From assembly GCF_001602625.1 (NCBI RefSeq), contig NZ_LECR01000088.1:15329-21481 (forward strand): a stretch of 6,153 nucleotides of DNA, read 5' to 3'. Numbering within the stretch: position 1 is the stretch's first letter; each line of letters begins with the position of its first letter. Below are positions 1 through 5,021 of the stretch, one piece after another. The notes beneath the pieces are model-generated. The model saw nothing but the letters and a program-made list of their open reading frames with translations, was not told the origin of the DNA and made no database searches. The DNA is from Sodalis-like endosymbiont of Proechinophthirus fluctus. Its GTDB lineage: Bacteria > Pseudomonadota > Gammaproteobacteria > Enterobacterales > Enterobacteriaceae. The position numbers and the translations under genes were made by a program.

Positions 1-654
1 GGGCGCGCGCATGAGCAAAATGGTGGCGAAGAAATTTACGCCGGTCAGGGTAGTCCCGATACCAGCTATCTGGATGCTCCAGATCCAGTAATCGACCCCG
101 ACGCCGGGACTATACTCCTTGCCCGACAGCGGCGGATAAGCCACCCAGCCGGTTTGGGCGAATTCACCAACGCCGAGGGACACGTTTATCAGGATGACGC
201 CGACGACGAAGAACCAGAAACTTACGGAGTTTAGGAAAGGAAAGGCAACGTCACGTGCGCCGATTTGCAGCGGCACCGCTAGGTTCATCAGGCCGACAAC
301 GAACGGCGTCGCCATGAAGATTATCATGATAACGCCATGAGCGGTCACTACCTGATCATAATGATGGGGCGGCAGAAAGCCTGCTTCGCCCGCCGAAGCC
401 AGCGCCTGCTGAGAACGCATCATGATGGCGTCGGCGAAGCCTCGCAGCAACATCACGAATGCCACGATCATGTACATGATGCCGATTCTCTTATGATCTA
501 CCGAGGTGAACCACTCTTGCCAAAGATATTGCCATTTACCGAAGTAAGTAATAGCGGCTACTAGCCCCACACCAATCACAATGATAGCAGCGACGGTTAT
601 CATAATGATCGGTTCATAGTGCGGAATTGAATCAAGCGTTAATTTTCCTAACAT
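1..654 (-). CDS. cyoB: Cytochrome bo3 ubiquinol oxidase subunit I, 5' part (runs off window)
   Basis: This is the N-terminal 218 codons of the haem-copper quinol oxidase subunit I (E. coli CyoB is about 663 residues). The frame is open to base 1, so the gene is partial because of the window edge. The product is an inner-membrane protein that oxidises ubiquinol, reduces O2 to water and pumps protons. Residues known from E. coli fall at identical numbers: the quinol-site set R71, D75, H98 and Q101, the low-spin haem ligand H106 (in TAHGVIM) and the D-channel entry D135 (in GARDVAF). Several hydrophobic membrane segments are visible, around residues 15-37, 57-77, 104-126 and 140-165. The start ATG (654-652) has an AGGA Shine-Dalgarno at 667-664 with a 9-nt spacer. 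It lies 21 nt after the cyoA stop, so it is co-transcribed with cyoA. The later haem o3/CuB histidines lie outside the window. Identity is nearly certain. Confidence 0.97.
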   Translation of the reverse strand, partial: MLGKLTLDSIPHYEPIIMITVAAIIVIGVGLVAAITYFGKWQYLWQEWFTSVDHKRIGIMYMIVAFVMLLRGFADAIMMRSQQALASAGEAGFLPPHHYDQVVTAHGVIMIIFMATPFVVGLMNLAVPLQIGARDVAFPFLNSVSFWFFVVGVILINVSLGVGEFAQTGWVAYPPLSGKEYSPGVGVDYWIWSIQIAGIGTTLTGVNFFATILLMRAP

Positions 655-675
655 AGTTATTATTCCTATGTACTA

Positions 676-1584
676 TTATGATATATATTCATGCCCATCC
701 CTTCGTCGGGTGGTGGCAATACTCTTCCCTTTACCCATGAACTTGCCGATTACATCCTGGTATAGACTAGGTTTAACATTAGAGAAGTATTCGACTGGAT
801 GATACTCGCTCGGCGCTGCCAACTGATCGTAAGCGTCCATAGTGCCAAGTGTATCTGGTGATGCCTTGACTTTTTGAACCCACTCGGCAAAGCCTGCCTG
901 ATCTGGCATGGCGACGGCAGTGAATTTCATGCCGGAGAAACCACGGCCGCTGAAGTTCGCTGAAATGCCTTTATAGTTCCCCGGTTCGTTGGCGATGAGA
1001 TGTAACGTAGTATTCATACCGGCCATTGCGTAAATCTGGCCGCCTAACTGAGGAATAAAGAAGGAGTTCATCACCGAATTGGAGGTAATCTCAAAATCCA
1101 CCGGGACGTTGGCCGGGAATACGATTTCGTTCACCGTGGCGATACCTTGCTCCGGATAAATGAACAGCCATTTCCAGTCCATGGCGACAACTTGGATGGT
1201 GATTGGTTTGGCGTCAGACGCAATGGGTTTGCTTGGATCGAGAGCATGGGTCGACCTCCACGTCAGCGTGGCCAAGAAGATGATGATAAGGATCGGTACC
1301 GTCCATACCACTAATTCCACCTTGCTAGAGTGGGACCAGTTGGGGCTGTACGTCGCCTTGGTATTTGATGCGCGGTATTTGATCGCAAATACGAATGCCA
1401 TGACGACAGCGGGTATCACGACGATCAACATCAGCCCGAGGGAGATCAGTATTAATGAACGTTGCTCCAGTCCAATCTGTCCCTTGGGATTCATTAACAC
1501 CATATCGCTGCAACCGCTAACTAACGCGACGACGCTAAACAGCGACAAAATCCTTAAATACTTATTGTATTTCCTGAGTCTCAT
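676..1584 (-). CDS. cyoA: Cytochrome bo3 ubiquinol oxidase subunit II (lipoprotein), C-terminal tail probably frameshifted
   Basis: 302 codons; E. coli CyoA is about 315. The order is a type II signal peptide with lipobox LVSGC (acylated Cys25), two membrane helices at about 43-68 and 90-109, then a periplasmic cupredoxin domain. The CuA cysteine/histidine ligands of cytochrome c oxidases are absent (the equivalent loop reads FSGRGFSGM), as expected for a quinol oxidase. Conserved blocks include [47 protein letters not shown] and AAPSEY. The start ATG has GAGGT at 1595-1591, 6 nt upstream. It is the first gene of the minus-strand cyo operon, driven by the promoter at 1633-1661. From about residue 293 the sequence ([12 protein letters not shown]) no longer resembles the Met/His-rich family tail. 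The neighbouring frame reads [13 protein letters not shown] and does resemble it, suggesting a small indel near 700-714. The catalytic interface is upstream, so function is probably kept. Confidence 0.96.
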   Translation of the reverse strand: MRLRKYNKYLRILSLFSVVALVSGCSDMVLMNPKGQIGLEQRSLILISLGLMLIVVIPAVVMAFVFAIKYRASNTKATYSPNWSHSSKVELVVWTVPILIIIFLATLTWRSTHALDPSKPIASDAKPITIQVVAMDWKWLFIYPEQGIATVNEIVFPANVPVDFEITSNSVMNSFFIPQLGGQIYAMAGMNTTLHLIANEPGNYKGISANFSGRGFSGMKFTAVAMPDQAGFAEWVQKVKASPDTLGTMDAYDQLAAPSEYHPVEYFSNVKPSLYQDVIGKFMGKGKSIATTRRRDGHEYIS

Positions 1585-1590
1585 CTAACG

Positions 1591-1595
1591 ACCTC
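1591..1595 (-). promoter_or_regulatory. Ribosome binding site of cyoA
   Basis: GAGGT on the minus strand, 6 nt before the ATG at 1584. It fixes the cyoA start, which also agrees with the N-terminus MRLRKYNK shared with E. coli CyoA. Confidence 0.75.
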
Positions 1596-1632
1596 AATAA
1601 AATGTTCTCTAATGTCGTTTCTTGTGCAGAGC

Positions 1633-1661
1633 ATTTTACGGGAAGGTTGCAGTACTGTAAA
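1633..1661 (-). promoter_or_regulatory. Sigma70 promoter of the cyo operon
   Basis: On the minus strand, TTTACA (1661-1656; 5 of 6 consensus) is separated by exactly 17 bp from TAAAAT (1638-1633; 5 of 6). Transcription would start near 1626, giving a leader of about 40 nt before cyoA. It is the only well-formed promoter seen upstream of cyoA. The assignment is by consensus match and position only. Confidence 0.65.
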
Positions 1662-1679
1662 CACGATTAAGCTTATGTT

Positions 1680-1693
1680 AGAAACATGTTTCT
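1680..1693. promoter_or_regulatory. 14-bp perfect palindrome upstream of cyo -35, putative operator
   Basis: AGAAACATGTTTCT is its own reverse complement. It lies 19 bp upstream of the -35 hexamer and is centred about 60 bp before the inferred start. That is a typical position for a dimeric regulator. It does not match the CRP, FNR or ArcA consensus, so the cognate protein is unknown. Confidence 0.35.
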
Positions 1694-1699
1694 GCATTC

Positions 1700-1715
1700 T
1701 GTCAGACGTGTCACA
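1700..1715. promoter_or_regulatory. CRP-like binding site upstream of the cyo promoter
   Basis: The sequence is TGTCA-N6-TCACA, matching 9 of 10 positions of the CRP half-sites TGTGA-N6-TCACA. The centre is about 81 bp upstream of the inferred start, on the same helical face used by upstream-bound (class I) CRP. Catabolite control of cyo is known in E. coli; occupancy here is inferred. Confidence 0.42.
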
Positions 1716-1758
1716 CCTGTTGGGAATGATGAAAAATATTAATTTAGATAAGGGGTTA

Positions 1759-1773
1759 GATAATTAAATGTCG
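1759..1773. promoter_or_regulatory. ArcA-like box in the cyo upstream region
   Basis: GATAATTAAATGTCG on the plus strand matches 12 of 15 positions of the classical ArcA-P box GTTAATTAAATGTTA. ArcA represses cyoABCDE under low oxygen in E. coli. The site lies about 140 bp upstream of the inferred start, rather far for direct repression, and the area is AT-rich, so a chance match is possible. Confidence 0.38.
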
Positions 1774-1968
1774 AAAAACCTCGATTCTGATAACGGAAAG
1801 AATAAAAGCGCGGGATCTGTATATCATCACATTAACAAATCAATATTATTCTTTGACAAAGAAACTACAAATATGTAAATACGCACCCTGTAAAATAATA
1901 GAGACGATAAACTGTCATTCCTGCAACATAAATAAAAAAATAACCTTTAATGAGAAGAGTAATAGGGT

Positions 1969-2007
1969 AAAAAACCGGCCCTTTTCGCCGGAGAACTTTA
2001 TTCTCCG
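1969..2007 (-). terminator. Rho-independent terminator downstream of the ampG remnant
   Basis: On the minus strand a 5-bp GC-only stem (CCGGC with GCCGG; 1991-1987 and 1979-1975) closes a 7-nt loop and runs into six Ts (1974-1969). Just upstream, CGGAGAA and TTCTCCG (2007-2001 and 1995-1989) form a second, 7-bp stem that shares three bases with the first. It begins 40 nt after the ampG stop, so it is the original ampG terminator and insulates the cyo promoter region. It is intact although the gene it served is dead. Confidence 0.75.
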
Positions 2008-2046
2008 TCGCGCCGGACTTGGACATCATCAGTTTTAACCGTGACG

Positions 2047-3494
2047 CTACATCCTAGATCTTTTCATCGCGCGATAATCGAGAATGCATCCCATAGGTAT
2101 ACTCACTGTGAGTAGAACTGTGTCCATTTCCCAACATAAATTCATCATCTCGCCGGATGCGATCATGCCTGCAGTCTTGACCAGCAGCAGCGCTAGAGCG
2201 CGCCACGCTAGGCGATAACCGGAGCTGACATGGACGGACGCGCCGGCAGGAAATCGCCGTCCGATGCGTCTCGGTCAACGTGGTGCGGCACAGCATCAAT
2301 AGGCCCAGACCGAGAAATGAAATGGCGACGGAGAACAGGTAAAACCAGGAGGCTCAGCCATGCAGTTCAACGAACTAGACGCCCCAGGGGGCCGACATAG
2401 ACCCGACCGACGACGGCCAGCGCCGATAGCAGGGAGAATTAGGTGGCGTAGTAGGATTTGCTGTACAACGTCATCAGTAGCGTGACGAACGCTGCGGTGT
2501 CTATACCTCTCCACCTCCACACAAGTTTTCGACAAATACTGCCGCAGCCATTGACAAGGTGTTTATAGGTCACCGCAGTGCCTAATATCCGTCATTGGAG
2601 ACCGCCAGCCTGCAGGAGCCCGAACAGCAATTTAAGGGTACGAAACAGCAATAGCCGCTGCATCAGCAGCCTTGTCCGTCAGCGTGCCGACAATGGTCGC
2701 TAATAAGCCCAGGCTTTTATCGACCATACCCAACCTGACCGGCGTCAAATTCCATGCTGTGAATAAGAAAAATCGTACTCAGGATGAGCGCAAAAGGGTC
2801 GCCAAGTTAGAGCACAATCAGGCGTTATCGACGCTGAATAAAGTCGCGCAGCGGCACCATCATCGCCTGGTCGAGACTGGTCGGCCTGGGTAATCCGCCT
2901 AGTCTAGCTCCGGCGACAGCAATGTGCTGACCAAGCCCTACCAACATCAACGCGGCTATCAATCAGTAGGTAGCCTGGCCTGCTAGCTGAGCTAGCGATC
3001 AGCTAGCTATAGCGCCAGGTCGACGGATACCAATATGGCCAGGCGATAGCTATTACCGAGACCGTGGCGACGGTACTGTTCTCCGCCGGCAGCAAATCGG
3101 TTTTGTAGGCGCCGAACACAATATCCTGCGAGGCGGAATAGAATAGAACGCCACCCATGCCGCAAGCACTGATAACCACACCAGATTGCGCGCCGGATCT
3201 AGGGACCTATCGCCAGCAGACCCAGTATGAGCAGTACTTGGCAAGATCGCTAGCTAATCCAGACGACGGCCCATCAGCGGCGGGCCCGTAGCGATCCATT
3301 ACCGGCGACCAGAGAAATTTGATGATGTACGCTTGACCCACCAGAGAGAAAAAACCGATGGTTTTCAGATCTAACCTAGCTAGCGTTATCCAGACCTGTA
3401 GCGTGGCGGAGGTAGGCCGCTAGGGGTAAAATAGGGGGCATAGCAAAACGAGGGAACGACGCTGGGTGAGCTTGGCAATTCGAATGGATGTCAT
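2047..3494 (-). pseudogene. ampG: Degraded muropeptide permease gene ampG, near full length
   Basis: No long frame survives, but pieces in all three minus-strand frames follow the E. coli AmpG order. From the N-terminus these include TLQVWIT (~3395), LKTIGFFSLVGQAYIIKF with LWSPVMDRY (3375-3290), SASQDIVFGAYKTDLLPAE (~3145-3085), MVPLRDF (~2860), VFVENLCGGG (~2540-2510), LLSALAVVGRVYVGP (~2440-2395), WFYLFSVA then LLMLCRTTLT (~2340-2270) and CILDYRAMKR (~2090-2060). The span is 1448 nt against about 1476 for E. coli, so decay is by point mutations and small indels, not deletion. The probable original ATG is 3494-3492; codon 25 is already TAG, and many stops follow, several at former Trp codons (TGG to TAG). 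AmpG is the inner-membrane importer of GlcNAc-anhydro-muropeptides for cell-wall recycling; that import should be lost. It was likely co-transcribed with yajG, 65 nt upstream. Confidence is high for identity and inactivation; the exact ends are approximate. Confidence 0.93.
2982..3007. repeat. Perfect 9-bp inverted repeat with triple GCTAGC inside the ampG remnant
   Basis: The arms GCTAGCTGA (2982-2990) and TCAGCTAGC (2999-3007) are exact reverse complements around an 8-nt centre, GCTAGCGA. That centre carries a third GCTAGC. In the original coding sequence this stretch corresponds to the Trp-rich segment aligned with ALWLADKWLGW of E. coli AmpG. It probably arose by mutation during decay. 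Confidence 0.6.
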
Positions 3495-3519
3495 GGGCAT
3501 AAACGGCTTTCGGGTTTAA

Positions 3520-3541
3520 CCTGCCCAGCGCCGCAGGCAGG
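3520..3541 (-). other. Hairpin between yajG and the ampG remnant
   Basis: CCTGCC (3541-3536, minus strand) can pair with GGCAGG (3525-3520) over a 10-nt GC-rich loop, 19 nt after the yajG stop. It is followed by TTAAACC, not a T-run, so it is a poor terminator. It may instead protect the yajG 3' end or partly attenuate read-through towards ampG. Confidence 0.35.
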
Positions 3542-3559
3542 CCGGGTGAATGGAGAAAA

Positions 3560-4138
3560 TTAACGCGCGTTTTGCTTGATGAAACTATTGACGCTGCTGT
3601 CGTTGGCCATATTATTGATCACATCCTCCAGCACGCTGTCTACAGCGCTGGTGATCTTGCTATTGGTAGCACGGAAAGCGCCCTGCACATGATAGACCGA
3701 TTGATAGCTCTTCACTTGCTTGTTACCGTTTTTCGCTTGGGCGATGATAGAGATATCCACCCGGGTGGCAATGTTATAGCGCACATTGCCTTCGGACACA
3801 TCAGCGTAGAGTTTATTGACTACGATCTGCAAATCCACAGCGCCGTTCGGACCAATCATGTAGCCGCGGGAAGTCATCTGTTTCTCCAACACTTCCTGAA
3901 ACAGGAAACGCAGATCGCGCGACGGGGTGAGAGTAACTAGTTGGCCGTCGCGGTTGACTTTGGCCAGAGCCTGATCCGGCCGCTGGTCGGCGCCGTTAAC
4001 GCTAACGGTGACGCCTATTAGCGACGGATCCTGCTGCGGCAGCTGAATTTTAGGGGAAATATCCAGCGTATTGGTGCTGGCCGAGCAGCCGGAGAGCACC
4101 AATAAAGCCACCAACGGCATCAGTAATTTTTTTAGCAT
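3560..4138 (-). CDS. yajG: YajG-family outer-membrane lipoprotein
   Basis: 192 residues from the ATG at 4138, the same length as E. coli YajG. A longer frame begins at 4156, but that ATG has no ribosome binding site and adds six residues before the signal peptide. The 4138 start gives MLKKLLMPL, like the family N-terminus, preceded by a weak purine-rich stretch (GAGAAAG). The signal peptide ends in lipobox LSGC with acylated Cys18. The next residue is Ser, not Asp, which favours sorting to the outer membrane. Family blocks are plain: LPQQDPSL, NGADQR, DQALAKV, SRDLRFL, QEVLEKQMTSRGYM, GNVRYNIAT and the terminal FIKQNAR. The molecular role of YajG is not established. The gene is upstream of, and probably once co-transcribed with, ampG. 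It is intact, so it remains under selection although its operon partner has decayed. Confidence 0.95.
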   Translation of the reverse strand: MLKKLLMPLVALLVLSGCSASTNTLDISPKIQLPQQDPSLIGVTVSVNGADQRPDQALAKVNRDGQLVTLTPSRDLRFLFQEVLEKQMTSRGYMIGPNGAVDLQIVVNKLYADVSEGNVRYNIATRVDISIIAQAKNGNKQVKSYQSVYHVQGAFRATNSKITSAVDSVLEDVINNMANDSSVNSFIKQNAR

Positions 4139-4167
4139 ACATGCTTTCTCATTCATCAGGATGGGGA

Positions 4168-4188
4168 AGGGAAAACGTCTACATCATA
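4168..4188 (-). promoter_or_regulatory. Possible extended -10 promoter of yajG
   Basis: On the minus strand, TGC directly followed by TATGAT (5 of 6 match to TATAAT) forms an extended -10 element within about 50 bp of the yajG start. There is no convincing -35 at the right spacing, which extended -10 promoters can tolerate. This is a consensus match only. Confidence 0.3.
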
Positions 4189-4293
4189 GCATCGCTAACG
4201 GGAGGGGAAAGCCTCTAATAGCACTAATTTACGTTACGGGACATTTTACTGCTCGGCGCGGGACAGCAAGAGGCGTCGAGCGCGAAATTGCCG

Positions 4294-4317
4294 CTAGCTA
4301 AAAAAGCTAGATATTAA
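4294..4317 (+). promoter_or_regulatory. Possible gearbox-like bolA promoter -10 region with small hairpin
   Basis: GCTAG-A-TATTAAAG (4306-4319) resembles the -10 region of the growth-rate-regulated gearbox promoter of E. coli bolA, which from memory reads GCTAG-TATTTAAAG. A clear CTGCAA-type -35 is not seen; TTGCCG at 4288-4293 is the nearest candidate. CTAGCT (4294-4299) and AGCTAG (4305-4310) form a 6-bp inverted repeat with an A5 centre that overlaps the element. The expected initiation point is about 65-70 nt before the bolA ATG. Stress (sigma-S) control is an inference from E. coli. Confidence 0.35.
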
Positions 4318-4373
4318 AGAATAATCAGTTAAGATTTTGATTGACAGAGCAAAGCGTTCTGCCTGGCGTTGAA

Positions 4374-4377
4374 GGAG
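4374..4377 (+). promoter_or_regulatory. Ribosome binding site of bolA
   Basis: GGAG, within AAGGAGAAG, lies 11 nt before the ATG at 4389. A second ATG follows directly at 4392. The family N-terminus (Met-Ile-Arg in E. coli, Met-Met-Arg here) and the already long spacer both favour the first. Confidence 0.6.
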
Positions 4378-4388
4378 AAGAATAGATA

Positions 4389-4703
4389 ATGATGCGCGAG
4401 CAAATAGAAAAAAAAATCAGGGTTGAGTTCACTCCGCTGTATCTGGAAGTAGTGGATGAAAGTTACCGCCATAATGTCCTGGCCGGCTCTGAGAGTCATT
4501 TCAAAGTGGTATTGGTCAGCGATCGGTTCAACGGCGAGCGTATCCTGAGCCGCCATCGCGCGATATACGGCGTTTTGGAGGATGAGCTGGCGGGACCTGT
4601 GCATGCACTAGCGCTGCAAATCTACACGGTCAAAGAGTGGGAAGGACTGCAGGATACGGTGCCAGCCTCCCCCCTTTGCCACAGCGCCGGGCTGATGGCC
4701 TGA
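4389..4703 (+). CDS. bolA: BolA family stress/morphology and iron-sulfur related protein
   Basis: 104 residues that align without gaps along E. coli BolA. The compact BolA fold is shown by [10 protein letters not shown] (21-30), [16 protein letters not shown] (32-47), [10 protein letters not shown] (51-60), [10 protein letters not shown] (71-80) and the family signature [10 protein letters not shown] (82-91). BolA is a cytoplasmic protein that affects cell shape and biofilm genes in stationary phase in E. coli. Family members bind monothiol glutaredoxins through a shared [2Fe-2S] cluster. The histidines at 37 (SHF) and 72 (VHA) are kept. The C-terminal dozen residues diverge from E. coli, as expected for the flexible tail. 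The gene is transcribed divergently from yajG and precedes tig in the same direction, as in E. coli. I see no T-tailed terminator after it, so some read-through into the tig leader is possible. It is intact, with no sign of decay. Confidence 0.96.
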   Translation: MMREQIEKKIRVEFTPLYLEVVDESYRHNVLAGSESHFKVVLVSDRFNGERILSRHRAIYGVLEDELAGPVHALALQIYTVKEWEGLQDTVPASPLCHSAGLMA

Positions 4704-4770
4704 TCCCTATCGGCACAGGGTAAACTGGCTGGATGGAGGGGAACCGACTTGCTGGCCTTTTTTCCCTCTC

Positions 4771-4797
4771 TGCGCTAGCGCACAGCGCAATTTGCGC
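4771..4797. repeat. Two adjacent GCGC palindromes upstream of the tig promoter
   Basis: TGCGCTAGCGCA (4771-4782) is a perfect 12-bp palindrome. Two bases later GCGCAA-T-TTGCGC (4785-4797) is a perfect 6-bp inverted repeat around one base. The pair ends 7 bp before the tig -35. The arms of the two elements can also pair with each other. The first follows a T6 run (4758-4763), the wrong order for a plus-strand terminator. The role is unknown; operator or RNA structure at the end of the bolA transcript are the options. Confidence 0.4.
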
Positions 4798-4804
4798 GCC
4801 GTTC

Positions 4805-4833
4805 TCGACTTATAAACCCTATCTCGCTATAAT
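4805..4833 (+). promoter_or_regulatory. Sigma70 promoter of tig
   Basis: A perfect TATAAT (4828-4833) lies 17 bp after TCGACT (4805-4810; 4 of 6 match to TTGACA). Transcription should start near 4840. It is the best promoter match in the bolA-tig spacer and fits constitutive, strong expression of trigger factor. Confidence 0.68.
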
Positions 4834-4839
4834 GCCGCG

Positions 4840-5021
4840 TCTTACTATTTCCAGAAGAAATTCGGGATGCTTCTGACGAGACGACGGGCAACAGGTTTTG
4901 ATTCCTCAGATTACCCGGATCTTAAGAGGCCATTTTCACTTCAGTGGATCTGGATGACCGCTTCTTTGAAAACGGCTTCTCTGGCGTTGATAGAGCGCTG
5001 TGATTTTTTTGAGGTTACCAG
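4840..5021 (+). other. Long untranslated leader of tig
   Basis: About 180 nt separate the inferred start of transcription from the tig ATG. The stretch holds no family-recognisable riboswitch and no strong hairpin. It contains an ATG at 4867 that opens a 66-codon frame running past the tig start, out of frame with tig. A T7 run (5004-5010) sits directly before the tig ribosome binding site. Leader boundaries depend on the predicted promoter. Confidence 0.4.
5011..5015 (+). promoter_or_regulatory. Ribosome binding site of tig
   Basis: GAGGT lies 6 nt before the ATG at 5022 and fixes the start. It gives the family N-terminus MQVSVE. Confidence 0.75.

Noticed and set aside
337..564. Plus-strand frame of 75 codons
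   Set aside because: It is antisense to the strongly conserved cyoB coding sequence and has no ribosome binding site or family resemblance.
1160..1588. Plus-strand frame of 142 codons opposite cyoA
   Set aside because: A shadow of cyoA; the opposite strand encodes a clear CyoA protein with lipobox and membrane helices.
1853..2038. Small plus-strand frame starting with TTG, with a nearby TTGACA
   Set aside because: It runs through the ampG terminator hairpins, lacks a ribosome binding site and a good -10 element (TAAATA, 3 of 6), and resembles no protein I know.
2054..2535. Two minus-strand frames of about 80 codons
   Set aside because: They are open fragments of the ampG pseudogene, partly out of the original frame, not separate genes.
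2672..2893. Plus-strand frame of 73 codons, and a minus-strand frame at 3053-3244
   Set aside because: Both lie in the ampG remnant; the first is antisense and the second mixes original and shifted frame. Neither has start signals.
2047..3494. Possibility of a mobile element or a novel gene cluster in the gene-poor stretch
   Set aside because: No terminal inverted repeats, target duplications or transposase-like fragments were seen; conserved AmpG blocks in order explain the whole stretch.
3572..3940. Plus-strand frame of 122 codons
   Set aside because: Antisense shadow of the intact yajG gene.
4329..4604. Minus-strand frame of 91 codons opposite bolA
   Set aside because: bolA on the plus strand is unmistakable and explains the openness of this frame.
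4751..4765. T6 run considered as a bolA terminator
   Set aside because: No GC-rich stem immediately precedes the T-run on the plus strand; the nearby palindromes lie after it.
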